DNA of 64,000 nucleotides from Flagellimonas lutimaris (GCF_003581615.1 NZ_QXFH01000070.1:62001-126000); one strand, 5' to 3'. Shown: positions 33,089 through 41,896, counted from the stretch's first letter. A program made the numbers and translations. The notes: generated by a model not told the origin, from the sequence alone.

Positions 33089-34421
33089 TTGTATTTTGGG
33101 GTTGATAATAATTTGGCGGGAAGCCGTTCAACTGCCTCCACAATTCAAACCAGATGGGGACATCTTCCAATAGTGCCATAGTGCTCGCCCCTGAGCCAAC
33201 ACGGATATCCTTGGGCCAAGGTGCTTCTTCCTCATCTGGCGCCAACAATACTCTATACTTACCATTTGGACTGATAAAATTCTCAATGGCGACCACTTTT
33301 CCACCAAATGTTCCATACGATACGTTTGGCCAGCCACTAAAAACTATTGCGGGCCAACCATCGAACTGGATTCGTACCTTTTCGTCCAAATGAATCAACG
33401 GAAGGTCTATGGGGTCCACAAAGGTTTCTACGGCAATGTCATAATCCGAGGGCATTATCCCCACCAAGCGGGCTCCTTCTTTAAAGGTTTCCCCGATTCC
33501 GGATTGAATGGCTTTGGTGATATAACCATTTTGAGGCGCTTTTATGTAAAGCATATTGTTCCTCATTTCGTAATTGGTATACTGGTTCTCCAATTTGGTG
33601 ACCTGGGCCTCAGAATCGAACTGATTGGATTGTGCACTATAAAGGTCGCTTTGCGCCTTTGAAATCTTATCGGTATACTCTGCTTGAACCCTATTGATTT
33701 CTACCTGTGCATTGATTACATTGTTTTTACTAGCCAACAATTTATTTTCTTGACTTATTAGCTTTGCCTGGGTTTCTTGAAGTTTGAGTCGTTTAGCTTC
33801 CAAATCCGTTACTGCTTTCAGCCCTTCTTCCTGCAACTTTTCAGTACGGTCATACTGGCGTTGGGCAATAGTTATATTGGTCTTTGCAGCTTCAAGGTCA
33901 ATACTGTCACTCTTAACCTTTAACTTGGACTGCATCAATTTATTTCTGGCCTGCTCCAACTTTAACCCGCGTTCCTGATTTAGCGCTTTGATTTGTTGGT
34001 TCAAGGCCTTGACCTTTTCCTGATAAGAGGTTACAGACATGGATTTTGCCTTGATTTGTTTCCCAGTTCGTTCTACAAGATCGGGGTCGAAGTATTCACT
34101 TTTCACCTCCGAGATAAAAAGAATGGTATCTCCCTTTTCAACATAATCTCCTTCCCTTACATACCACTTCTCAATTCTTCCCGGGATTGGGGATTGTATG
34201 GTCTGTGGCCTTTGATCGGGGGTTAAAGTAGTTAGGTACCCTCTGCCGGAAATATTCTGTGTCCATGGCAGGAACATCATGAAAAGCACCAGTATGGAAA
34301 AGGACGCCAAAAAGCGGTTAAAATGCTTATAATGCCTCTTATGAAAAACCTTTTTGCCAGCTTCATAACCGGTAAGGTCTACCTTCTCGTTCAATTTATT
34401 ATTTGAAGAAATATTCAGCAT
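33066..34421 (-). CDS. HlyD family membrane fusion protein
   Basis: Protein of 451 residues: a short cytoplasmic part, one membrane helix (about 36-54), a lipoyl half-motif (ISGRGYLTTL through PGRIEKWYVREGDYVEKGD), a long coiled-coil hairpin (about 115-270), the second lipoyl half (MLYIKAPQNGYIT) and a beta-barrel domain (PSDYDIAVETFVDPIDLPLI). This periplasmic adaptor links an ABC exporter to TolC in type I secretion or efflux. It starts five bases after the ABC gene stop. Confidence 0.92.
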   Translation of the reverse strand: MLNISSNNKLNEKVDLTGYEAGKKVFHKRHYKHFNRFLASFSILVLFMMFLPWTQNISGRGYLTTLTPDQRPQTIQSPIPGRIEKWYVREGDYVEKGDTILFISEVKSEYFDPDLVERTGKQIKAKSMSVTSYQEKVKALNQQIKALNQERGLKLEQARNKLMQSKLKVKSDSIDLEAAKTNITIAQRQYDRTEKLQEEGLKAVTDLEAKRLKLQETQAKLISQENKLLASKNNVINAQVEINRVQAEYTDKISKAQSDLYSAQSNQFDSEAQVTKLENQYTNYEMRNNMLYIKAPQNGYITKAIQSGIGETFKEGARLVGIMPSDYDIAVETFVDPIDLPLIHLDEKVRIQFDGWPAIVFSGWPNVSYGTFGGKVVAIENFISPNGKYRVLLAPDEEEAPWPKDIRVGSGASTMALLEDVPIWFELWRQLNGFPPNYYQPQNTSADATKK

Positions 34422-34426
34422 GAACT

Positions 34427-36094
34427 TTATTTTAAGTTGATCAATCTACCTTTATCCATTCGAACTACTTGATTACAGCGACTTTCCCATTTTGGGTTTT
34501 CACTTACAACAATAAGGGCCCATCCATTTGCTGGGTCGGTCAAGAAATCCATCATCCTCTCTGTTCCTTCTTCATCATATTGCTCCAAAGGGTCTTTTAG
34601 AATCATGAGTTTGGGTCTGGTCACAATACTTCTGGCCAATACGATTTTTCTGGAAATAAAATCTGGAATCTTTTTTCCTTCGGGGTACAAAATGGTGTTG
34701 AGTCCATGGGGCTGTTCTTTTACAAATTGTGTCAGGCCCACTTTTTCCAAGGCCCAATACACATCTTCCATCGGAATATCTTTGTTTCCGAAAGTAATAT
34801 TGTTCAGCAGTGTCCCCTCAAAAGGATATTCCTCTTTAAGAGAGTGCCCTAAATAGGAGCGATACTGACTTAATTTTACTCCCTGAAGCGCCACATTGTT
34901 CACATATATTTTACCTGAATCGGGTTCCAATATTCCAGCAATCATCCGAAGCAAGGTGGACCTTCCTGATCCGCTCTTTCCCTGAATCAATAAGTTGGTA
35001 CCTGGACGAACCGTCAAGGACAAATGGTCTATAATTTTCTTTTCTAATCCGGGAACCTTATATACGATATCTTCGAGTTCCACGGTTAAACCCTCGTTAT
35101 CTTTAAATGGAGTTTCCCCATCTTTTGGCTCTAGTTTTTTGTCCACAACTTGACCCATTTTCTCCAAAGAGGTCAATAAGTCATAAAAAGTTTCGAGACC
35201 TAAAATCAACTTTTCCACAGAACTGATTACCAATAAAATAATGATTTCCGCTGCCACAAACTGACCTATGTTCATTTGCTGCTCCAACACCAACAATCCA
35301 CCAATTAATAACAAACCGGCCGTTACCAAGACCTTAAAACCGATCATTTGAATAAACTGAAGGACCAAAACCTTAAAGTGGCTTTCCCTTGCCTCCAAAT
35401 AATCTTCCACCAGCGCATCGTTTTTATCCAATGCATGGGATGTTTTTCCTGAAAGCTTAAAACTTACGATGGAACGTGCAATCTCCTGAACCCAATGTGC
35501 CACCTTGTATTTAATCTTGGATTCTTCTAAACTGGTATCTAACCCTCTTTGCGCTGTAAACTTGAACACAATGTAAATGAGCAAGAGCAAGAGCAATCCA
35601 TAAATAATAAAGAAAGGATGGTAAAAGGATAGCAGCAATAACCCAAATACAATTTGTAACAAGGCCGCTGGAAAATCGATAAGTATTTTAGAGAGCGATT
35701 TTTGAACCGTAAGGGTATCAAAAAAACGGTTAGCAAGCTCTGGGGGGTAATAATATCTTAGTTCGCTCATCTTAATTTTTGGGAAACGGTAGGCAAACTC
35801 AAAGGAAGATCTGGTGAAAATTTTCTGCTGAAGATTTTCAATAATCCGTATTTGCATTAATTGAAGTACACCTACAAAGGCTACGCCCAAGGTTACCAGT
35901 ACCACCAGTACAATCCAAGATGTACTTACCCTGGCTCCTTGTATGAGGTTAATAATAGCCTGTATGCCCAAGGGAAGGGAAAGGTTTACCAAACCGGCAA
36001 ATATGGCATAGTAAAATATTTGAAAAATGTCCTTTTTGTCCAAAGTCAAAAGGCCCATTAGCCGTTGCCAAGCAGTGAGTATTTTTTTAGCCAT
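34427..36094 (-). CDS. ABC-type export protein with a degenerate ATPase domain
   Basis: Fused permease-ATPase of 555 residues. The membrane domain (about 1-310) has five or six helices and no peptidase domain. The nucleotide-binding domain (about 335-555) keeps the fold but loses the key residues: Walker A reads GKSGSGRST with Arg378 in place of the Lys; the Q-loop position is SLKEEYPF (no Gln); the LSGGQ signature is replaced by PDFISRK (477-483); Walker B and the catalytic Glu read LMILKDPLEQ (496-505); and the H-loop reads VVSENPK with Glu532 for His. A homodimer should therefore be a poor or dead ATPase. It may act as a non-classical partner of HlyD and TolC, or pair with another ABC protein. 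Confidence 0.9.
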   Translation of the reverse strand: MAKKILTAWQRLMGLLTLDKKDIFQIFYYAIFAGLVNLSLPLGIQAIINLIQGARVSTSWIVLVVLVTLGVAFVGVLQLMQIRIIENLQQKIFTRSSFEFAYRFPKIKMSELRYYYPPELANRFFDTLTVQKSLSKILIDFPAALLQIVFGLLLLSFYHPFFIIYGLLLLLLIYIVFKFTAQRGLDTSLEESKIKYKVAHWVQEIARSIVSFKLSGKTSHALDKNDALVEDYLEARESHFKVLVLQFIQMIGFKVLVTAGLLLIGGLLVLEQQMNIGQFVAAEIIILLVISSVEKLILGLETFYDLLTSLEKMGQVVDKKLEPKDGETPFKDNEGLTVELEDIVYKVPGLEKKIIDHLSLTVRPGTNLLIQGKSGSGRSTLLRMIAGILEPDSGKIYVNNVALQGVKLSQYRSYLGHSLKEEYPFEGTLLNNITFGNKDIPMEDVYWALEKVGLTQFVKEQPHGLNTILYPEGKKIPDFISRKIVLARSIVTRPKLMILKDPLEQYDEEGTERMMDFLTDPANGWALIVVSENPKWESRCNQVVRMDKGRLINLK

Positions 36095-36773
36095 CTATTT
36101 TTTGATTTAATGTGCGAAATATTAGATCCGTAAAAAATTTGGTCGGTGTAACTGTTTCGTTACAATTGGTAAGCTTTGGAAAATGTTCCTTTAAAAAATA
36201 TTGGTGAAGCGATCCTTCCAGAACATTACTCGCCAGACTAATAGGGTATGGATACTTCTCATCCACAGCAGAAATCATATCACTGAGACGGTTTACCAAC
36301 CTTTTATAAACCACAAAGTAACCATCCTTATTTTCTTGGTTCACCTCTTTTACCAAATACGATTTTGAATATTCATTGATAACCAGTCTGTTCAACACTA
36401 CTTCGTTGACATGTGTTATAGAGCTGTCCTCTTCTACATTCTTAGTGAGAATCTCCACTGCTTTTTCCAATTTTTTAACCGGGTCGGAGATACCATTTGT
36501 AGCGAAGACCATCCTATATTCGACCCATCCCCAATACCACGTAGCCAAATAGAGCAATAGCTTGTGCTTGTTCTCGAAATAGCGATAGATCGAGCTTTCA
36601 TTGGAATTTATTTTTACGCCCAATTTTTTGAATGTAAAATGGTCAAATCCCATTTCATCAATCATTAAAATGCTTTGCTCTACAATATTCTTCCCCAAAG
36701 TTGAAGACTCAGGGTCTTTTATGTAAAGCTTTTCATTAACACCAATTTTTAAGGATTTCATCAGTAAATCCAT
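36087..36773 (-). CDS. TetR family transcriptional regulator
   Basis: Protein of 228 residues with an N-terminal helix-turn-helix (about 30-75: GKNIVEQSILMIDEMGFDHFTFKKLG, then SNESSIYRYFENKHKLLLYL, given here as separate short parts of one TetR_N domain) and a helical ligand-binding domain. It overlaps the ABC gene by eight bases and heads the operon. A 29-bp palindrome and a -7 box lie just upstream, so it probably represses itself and the whole export operon. I use the ATG at 36773; the track's first codon is a GTG one codon further up, and an ATG at 36761 is also possible. Confidence 0.88.
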   Translation of the reverse strand: MDLLMKSLKIGVNEKLYIKDPESSTLGKNIVEQSILMIDEMGFDHFTFKKLGVKINSNESSIYRYFENKHKLLLYLATWYWGWVEYRMVFATNGISDPVKKLEKAVEILTKNVEEDSSITHVNEVVLNRLVINEYSKSYLVKEVNQENKDGYFVVYKRLVNRLSDMISAVDEKYPYPISLASNVLEGSLHQYFLKEHFPKLTNCNETVTPTKFFTDLIFRTLNQKIDG

Positions 36774-36801
36774 CACACTTCACTTTTAAAATTTAGTCTC
36801 G

Positions 36802-36838
36802 CAAATATAAAAGTATTACTATCATATTATAATACTTT
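36802..36838 (-). promoter_or_regulatory. Promoter and palindromic operator of the TetR/ABC/HlyD/TolC operon
   Basis: The minus strand has TATATTTG (36809-36802), a perfect -7 box. Immediately upstream is a perfect 9-bp inverted repeat AAAGTATTA (36810-36818) and TAATACTTT (36830-36838) with an 11-base spacer, covering the region between the -7 and -33 positions. This is the normal location of a TetR-type repressor operator. Confidence 0.65.
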
Positions 36839-36868
36839 AACTTTCAATTAACTCTTGGTTTTTTCCTT

Positions 36869-36876
36869 TACTTTTG
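36869..36876 (+). promoter_or_regulatory. -7 element of the tag operon promoter
   Basis: TACTTTTG, perfect consensus, 18 bases before the ATG at 36894. No TTG at the standard spacing. Confidence 0.45.
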
Positions 36877-36893
36877 ACAAAAACCGGACGGCA

Positions 36894-37457
36894 ATGCAAA
36901 AACACAGATGTGGATGGTGTGTGGGCGACCCCCTCTATGAAGCCTACCATGATAACGAATGGGGCGTACCCGTAAAAGACGATGACACCCTTTTCGAATT
37001 CTTGATTCTTGAGACTTTTCAGGCGGGTTTGAGCTGGATTACCGTATTGCGAAAGCGTGAAAATTTTAGAACAGCTTTTGATCAATTTGACTATAAGAAG
37101 ATTGCGAATTACAATCAAACTAAGATTGAAGCTCTTCTGCAGGACTCTGGAATTATCCGAAATAAGTTAAAAGTAAACGCCACCGTATCCAATGCGAATG
37201 CTTTTATGGAGGTTCAAAAAGAGTTTGGTAGTTTCAGTAAGTACATCTGGAGTTTTGTGGATGGCAAACCCATTAAAAATGAGTGGGGAAATTACAAAGA
37301 TGCCCCGGCAACAACTTCCTTATCCGATACTATTAGCAAGGATTTGAAAAAAAGAGGCTTCAAATTTGTGGGAAGCACGGTGATTTATGCACACATGCAG
37401 GCCACCGGTATGGTAAACGACCACGAAGTAAACTGTTTTAGGTATCATGAAGTTTAA
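36894..37457 (+). CDS. tag: DNA-3-methyladenine glycosylase I
   Basis: Protein of 187 residues that removes 3-methyladenine from alkylated DNA. The Tag N-terminus is clear (RCGWCVGDPLYEAYHDNEWG, with zinc ligands Cys6 and His19), as are ETFQAGLSWITVL and the C-terminal zinc pair in NDHEVNCF. I start at MQKHRCGW, the conserved N-terminus; the upstream in-frame extension crosses the promoter element. Its stop overlaps the next gene by 11 bases. Confidence 0.95.
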   Translation: MQKHRCGWCVGDPLYEAYHDNEWGVPVKDDDTLFEFLILETFQAGLSWITVLRKRENFRTAFDQFDYKKIANYNQTKIEALLQDSGIIRNKLKVNATVSNANAFMEVQKEFGSFSKYIWSFVDGKPIKNEWGNYKDAPATTSLSDTISKDLKKRGFKFVGSTVIYAHMQATGMVNDHEVNCFRYHEV

Positions 37458-38028
37458 CTATTTCTTCTTTTTAGTGCTAGGTGTCGCTCAAGTTACGTTG
37501 GCTCAGAACAAATATGAAAGTGAATCAAGAATAGCTTTGGACGAGTTTCCCATTAAGTCTTATTCCCTCATCCAGGACTATTTGAAGGATGCAAAAAGAG
37601 TGCGATTTTACCAGGAATCGGACAGCACCAAAAAAAGTTACGAAGCCAAGTTTAAAAAGGGACGATTACACTACAGCGTTGAATTCGACAAAGAAGGTGT
37701 ACTAGAGGATGTTGAGTTCAAAATAAAAGAAAGGGATATTCCAAATGATACATGGAGCGCTATCCAATTTTATTTGAATGAAAACCACGGCAAGCACAGG
37801 GTAAAAAAGATGCAGCAGCAATATCCCGTTCAAAAAGGACAATCTATCGAAAAAACCTTGCACAACGCCTTTCAAAATCTTATTCTGCCCGAAGTAAACT
37901 ATGAACTGGTATTTTCGGCCAAAGAAAGTGATGGGTTCCAAGAATATGAAGCTCTGTTTAATTCCGAAGGACAATTGATTAAAATTCGAAAATCCTTTTC
38001 TCCAAGCTATGATCATGTCCTTTACTAA
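37447..38028 (+). CDS. Exported protein with PepSY-like repeats, function unknown
   Basis: Protein of 193 residues with a signal peptide (MKFNYFFFLVLGVAQVTLAQ). The mature part has two related alpha/beta units, each a helix followed by strands of the form YEAKFKKGRLHYSVEFDKEG and EYEALFNSEGQLIKIRK, reminiscent of periplasmic PepSY-like or BLIP-like folds that bind ligands or inhibit peptidases. It overlaps tag by 11 bases and the DUF2490 gene by up to 20 bases, so the three form an operon. Function cannot be assigned. Confidence 0.75.
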   Translation: MKFNYFFFLVLGVAQVTLAQNKYESESRIALDEFPIKSYSLIQDYLKDAKRVRFYQESDSTKKSYEAKFKKGRLHYSVEFDKEGVLEDVEFKIKERDIPNDTWSAIQFYLNENHGKHRVKKMQQQYPVQKGQSIEKTLHNAFQNLILPEVNYELVFSAKESDGFQEYEALFNSEGQLIKIRKSFSPSYDHVLY

Positions 38029-38698
38029 GTGGTTTTTATTTTTTGTTTTCTTAATGCTGATGGGCACCGTTCAAGCCCAAGAGAACTTGACAGGTTATTG
38101 GCAGCCACAATTTGCTGTGAACTATCAGGTATCAGGTTCCTATTCCCACAATTTTTCAATTGCCAACCGAAACTACATCGTTAATGATGAAGAATTCACC
38201 CTAAAAGTAAGGCAATTGGACCTTGCTCATTTTTCCAAACTCAAGATGAGGGATAATCAAAGTATTGCGCTGGGCATTCAATATCGTTTTCGTCAGAATT
38301 TTGAAGATGGGGAGAACGAACTGCGCCTTACCCAACAATATAACATTACCAGCAAACCTCATACTATTCGTTTTGGGCACCGACTGCGAACCGAGCAACG
38401 CATCACCAAGGCACTGACCACCCACAGGTTCCGTTACCGTTTTGCTTTGGACTTTCCTTTGGTTGGGGAAAAACTGGATCCGGGCGAACCTTACTTTGTT
38501 GGGAGTTTTGAAAATCTCTTGAGTGTGGCAAAAAGCAATGCCCCGCAATACGATACTCGACTTTCTGGCCAAGTGGGATGGCAATTGAACAGTGGTATAA
38601 AGTTTCAGATGGGAGTGGAATACAGAATAGAGGATTACGGCTCCGGCCTACCGCAGGACATTTTGTTTTTATTGACGAGTGCGCAATTATCCTTGTAA
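38015..38698 (+). CDS. DUF2490 outer-membrane beta-barrel protein
   Basis: Protein of 227 residues with a signal peptide (FFVFLMLMGTVQAQ) and a series of amphipathic strands rich in aromatic residues, ending in a hydrophobic terminal strand (LLTSAQLSL). This fits DUF2490, a family predicted to form a small outer-membrane barrel. An ATG two codons upstream is an equally good start. It overlaps the preceding gene and, by 12 bases at its 3' end, the convergent aat gene. Function is unknown. Confidence 0.8.
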   Translation: MSFTKWFLFFVFLMLMGTVQAQENLTGYWQPQFAVNYQVSGSYSHNFSIANRNYIVNDEEFTLKVRQLDLAHFSKLKMRDNQSIALGIQYRFRQNFEDGENELRLTQQYNITSKPHTIRFGHRLRTEQRITKALTTHRFRYRFALDFPLVGEKLDPGEPYFVGSFENLLSVAKSNAPQYDTRLSGQVGWQLNSGIKFQMGVEYRIEDYGSGLPQDILFLLTSAQLSL

Positions 38699-39343
38699 GA
38701 TCTTTATAAACTCTTTTCTAGGAATCAATTCGGCCCCCAAACTCTCCAAGTGGTTGGTATGTACTTGACAATCGATAAGTTTGTATCCTTTTTCGCCTAA
38801 TTCCTGCGCCATTTTTATAAAGGCAAACTTTGATGCATTGGACCTTAAACTGAACATGCTCTCACCACAGAACACGTGTCCTAAATCAACCCCGTACAAG
38901 CCACCAACAAGCTCCCCGTCTTCCCAAACTTCAAACGATCTGGCATAACCCTTCTTGTATAGATCCATATAAGCAGTTTTCATTTCAGGGGTAATCCATG
39001 TACCGTCCTGTCCTTTTCGCTCAATTTGGGCACAATAGTCCATTACCTCCTCAAAACACTTGTTTTGGGTCAATGTAAATATTCCATCACGAAATACCTT
39101 ACGCATACTTTTGGACACTTTAACCTTTTCCGGGAAAAGCACCATCCGTGGATCGGGTGCCCACCACAAAATCAAGGAATCATCATTGAACCATGGAAAA
39201 ATTCCATTTTTGTAGGCCAACAACAATCTTTCTGGGGACAAATCACCTCCAACGGCAAGCAACCCGTCCTCACTGGCCGTATCGACTGGAGGAAACTCCA
39301 ACCTTTTGCTCAAAAAATGTAAGGGAGTATTTTCCACAAGCAA
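38687..39343 (-). CDS. aat: Leucyl/phenylalanyl-tRNA-protein transferase
   Basis: Protein of 218 residues that adds Leu or Phe from aminoacyl-tRNA to proteins with N-terminal Arg or Lys, marking them for ClpAP. The family motifs FPPVDTASEDGLLAVGGDLSPERLL, GIFPWF (both in the first 50 residues) and the later VYGVDLGHVFCGESMFS-like stretch (LYGVDLGHVFCGESMF here) are intact, and QVHTNHLESLG lies near the C-terminus. No ATG is available near the N-terminus; a TTG (39343) or the GTG at 39337 must start it. A TATTTTTA -7-like box lies just upstream, so the leader is very short. Confidence 0.93.
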   Translation of the reverse strand: MLVENTPLHFLSKRLEFPPVDTASEDGLLAVGGDLSPERLLLAYKNGIFPWFNDDSLILWWAPDPRMVLFPEKVKVSKSMRKVFRDGIFTLTQNKCFEEVMDYCAQIERKGQDGTWITPEMKTAYMDLYKKGYARSFEVWEDGELVGGLYGVDLGHVFCGESMFSLRSNASKFAFIKMAQELGEKGYKLIDCQVHTNHLESLGAELIPRKEFIKILQG

Positions 39344-39438
39344 TTTTTCCTAAAAATACAAATCAGGGTAAAAACAAGAAAATCTGAACACAAGGCCCAG
39401 ATTTTCGCAATTGATTCTATTAAAAATACCTTTTTCTT

Positions 39439-39816
39439 TTAGAAAGGCAAGTCATCATGGTCTTCCTCATTCAGGTCGTCCGCAGGCTCAAAAGCTTCCA
39501 TTGGAGGAACGGGAGGCATATTGTCCGAACCTTGTTCTTGTTGTATGTTTTCAATTCGCCACCCTTGAATGGAGTTGAAATACTTGGTCTCTCCTTGAGG
39601 GTTCACCCACTCTCTACCTCTTAAGTTTATACTGATTTTCACCATTTGCCCAACACTATAATTGTTTAGCAAATCGCACTTGTCCTGAACAAACTCAACC
39701 AATATATGCTGCGGATATTGCTCTTCCGTAGTCACGACCACTTCTCTTTTTCTGAAACCATTGTTACCATACGTTTTGGTTTCATCTATCATTTTGATTC
39801 TTCCCTGAACTTCCAT
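39439..39816 (-). CDS. DUF3127 protein, SSB-like OB fold
   Basis: Protein of 125 residues matching DUF3127: an N-terminal beta-rich domain (about 1-90: MEVQGRIKMIDETKTYG, then QYPQHILVEF and NLRGREWVN) related to single-strand-binding OB folds, and an acidic tail ending in DDLPF. The tail is like the SSB C-terminus, which docks partner proteins. A DNA-binding role is therefore plausible but unproven. A perfect TACTTTTG -7 box is at 39842-39849 on the minus strand. Confidence 0.85.
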   Translation of the reverse strand: MEVQGRIKMIDETKTYGNNGFRKREVVVTTEEQYPQHILVEFVQDKCDLLNNYSVGQMVKISINLRGREWVNPQGETKYFNSIQGWRIENIQQEQGSDNMPPVPPMEAFEPADDLNEEDHDDLPF

Positions 39817-39841
39817 GCAATGTTAATTTTTGTTGAAAACT

Positions 39842-39849
39842 CAAAAGTA
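39842..39849 (-). promoter_or_regulatory. -7 element of the DUF3127 gene
   Basis: The minus strand reads TACTTTTG, a perfect consensus, with the ATG 26 bases downstream. Confidence 0.45.
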
Positions 39850-39937
39850 CATAAAATGAATTCCAATGGCAGACGTTATTTTAACGAACTATCAACATGT
39901 TTTCCATTTACTATCTTTAAAAAGAAATTGACTTCCA

Positions 39938-41089
39938 ATGAACTTTAGCCCCAAACGGAAAACCTCCAACATTATAATGCTGATTTCGGCATTTATCATT
40001 GTGAGTCTAATTCTGTGGAACACCAATAGTTTTTTTAAAAAATTCAAAGAGGAAGAGCGTTTAAAAATGGAAATTTGGGCCACGGCCCAATTGGAACTTA
40101 TCCAATCCTCCGTAGATCAAGAACTGGGGAACCTCACCCTTAAAGTATTGGGAAACAACACCTCCACCCCAATGATTTTGATGAACGAAGAGGGATCCTA
40201 CAAAACCCACAATATACCAGAGGACAAAATAACAGACAGTGTATATATTCAAAAGAAGATTGCACAATTCATAAATGAAAATGAGCCCATACAGATTATT
40301 CAAGAGGATGAATTGTTGGAAACGCTGTATTATGGCAACTCGGAAGTCTTGAACAAGTTGAAGTACTATCCATTGGCCTTGCTGTTGATTATTTTCTTGT
40401 TCGGAGCAGTCATTTTCTTTTTCTTTCGGACGAACAAAGCGTCGGAACAGAACAAACTCTGGGCGGGAATGGCCAAGGAAACGGCTCATCAAATTGGAAC
40501 TCCCCTTACTTCCCTCTTAGGTTGGAATGAACTCTTAAAATCAGAGGATATCAACCCAGAAGTAACACAAGAAATAGCGAAGGATATTGATCGCTTGGAA
40601 ACAATAACCGAACGTTTTTCCAAAATTGGATCTGTTCCGGAATTAAGGGAACATGATATTGTTGCGGAAACCAAAAAAGCTTATGATTACCTAAAGCAAC
40701 GAAGTTCCAAGCTTGTTCATTTTTCTTTTAGCTCCAATGTAGATAAGGCTCCTGTTTTAATGAATCCTCCGCTATACAATTGGAGTATTGAAAACCTTGT
40801 TAAAAATGGTATCGACGCCATGAAAGGAAAAGGGAATATTGCCATTCAAATCGAAAAAAAGGGACAAACCATCAACATTTTGGTTTCAGATACTGGCCAT
40901 GGCATCCCCAAAAGCGATTTTCAGAACATTTTTAACCCAGGGGTTACTTCCAAACAAAGAGGATGGGGATTAGGACTTTCGTTGGTAAAAAGAATTGTTG
41001 AAGAATACCATAAAGGAAAAATTAAAGTATTTTCGTCTAGTAAAGAAGGAACTATCATGCAAATTTCCCTACGAGCAAATGAAAATTGA
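39938..41089 (+). CDS. Orphan sensor histidine kinase
   Basis: Membrane histidine kinase of 383 residues: two helices (about 10-28 and 144-163) enclosing a periplasmic domain of about 115 residues, then a phosphoacceptor region with His184 in AKETAHQIGTPLTSLLGW and an ATPase domain with NLVKNGIDAMKG, DTGHGIP and GWGLGLSLVKRIV. All kinase motifs are present. No response regulator gene is close, so the partner is elsewhere. It is followed four bases later by a zinc-ribbon membrane protein gene and is probably co-transcribed with it. Confidence 0.9.
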   Translation: MNFSPKRKTSNIIMLISAFIIVSLILWNTNSFFKKFKEEERLKMEIWATAQLELIQSSVDQELGNLTLKVLGNNTSTPMILMNEEGSYKTHNIPEDKITDSVYIQKKIAQFINENEPIQIIQEDELLETLYYGNSEVLNKLKYYPLALLLIIFLFGAVIFFFFRTNKASEQNKLWAGMAKETAHQIGTPLTSLLGWNELLKSEDINPEVTQEIAKDIDRLETITERFSKIGSVPELREHDIVAETKKAYDYLKQRSSKLVHFSFSSNVDKAPVLMNPPLYNWSIENLVKNGIDAMKGKGNIAIQIEKKGQTINILVSDTGHGIPKSDFQNIFNPGVTSKQRGWGLGLSLVKRIVEEYHKGKIKVFSSSKEGTIMQISLRANEN

Positions 41090-41092
41090 ACT

Positions 41093-41443
41093 ATGGCCAA
41101 GGAAAAACAACTTGTAATACAAGAAGCTGATATCACCAACAATTGCCCCGAATGTTTTAATCAGGAACTTAAAATTACATTTTACCAAAAACACACTTTT
41201 AATGCACTTTACCACAGAACCACAGGTGTTGTGACACATGAAATCAAATGCACGAAGTGTAACTCGATTATTTATCCAGTAAACTGGACCCCAGATATTG
41301 AGCGGGTTTTTGACTACTACAACAAACTAGTTAAACCCGACAGACCAGCTGTAAGGTTTACCATGCTATTTTTTGTCATTTTGGTAGTGATGCTGTGCTT
41401 GATAGCAGCTGGAGTCTATTTTTACCTAGAAGGACTTAATTAA
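41093..41443 (+). CDS. Small zinc-ribbon membrane protein
   Basis: Protein of 116 residues with two CxxC pairs (Cys18/Cys21 in NCPECF and Cys53/Cys56 in IKCTKCN) that would bind one zinc, and a single membrane helix near the C-terminus (about 88-111). I do not recognise a named family. It follows the orphan histidine kinase by three bases and may be its partner or simply share its transcript. Its last eight bases overlap the convergent HIT gene. Confidence 0.75.
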   Translation: MAKEKQLVIQEADITNNCPECFNQELKITFYQKHTFNALYHRTTGVVTHEIKCTKCNSIIYPVNWTPDIERVFDYYNKLVKPDRPAVRFTMLFFVILVVMLCLIAAGVYFYLEGLN

Positions 41444-41828
41444 GAAAAGACCGGATTTCCGCTGCAACGTTTTCAAACTCCTTGGCAGTAAAACTCTCTT
41501 TGTGTTGAAAAGTGGCATTCGCCATACTTTGAAGCGGAATGAGATGCACATGCACATGGGGTACCTCTAAACCAATAACGGACATTCCAACGCGTTTACA
41601 GGGCACCGCTTTCTCAATGGCAAGTCCTACCTTTCTTGAAAAAGCCATAAGCTTCATATAGGATTCCTCATCAAGGTCCATAATCTTGTCCACCTCTTTT
41701 TTCGGAACACACAATGTATGCCCTTTGGAGTTTGGGTTGATATCCAAAAATGCATAGTTATCATCATCCTCGGCAATTTTATAGGAAGGTATTTCCCCAT
41801 TAATGATTTTTGTGAAAATGCTGGCCAT
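41436..41828 (-). CDS. HIT family protein
   Basis: Protein of 130 residues of the histidine-triad nucleotide hydrolase family (Hint branch). The N-terminal IFTKIINGEIPSYKI and the triad HVHVHLIPL (His91, His93, His95) are complete. Such enzymes hydrolyse AMP-N or AMP-acyl adducts. It is downstream of greA, on the same strand, but a terminator lies between them, so it should have its own promoter. Confidence 0.93.
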   Translation of the reverse strand: MASIFTKIINGEIPSYKIAEDDDNYAFLDINPNSKGHTLCVPKKEVDKIMDLDEESYMKLMAFSRKVGLAIEKAVPCKRVGMSVIGLEVPHVHVHLIPLQSMANATFQHKESFTAKEFENVAAEIRSFLN

Positions 41829-41851
41829 TCTGATTCCGTTTTAAAATAAAA

Positions 41852-41873
41852 AATCCCGTCTTTCAACGGGATT
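41852..41873 (-). terminator. Terminator downstream of greA
   Basis: Stem AATCCCGT / ACGGGATT with a CTTTCA loop; the minus strand continues into TTTTTATTTT. Confidence 0.75.
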
Positions 41874-41896
41874 AAATATAACTAATTTTGTTGCTC

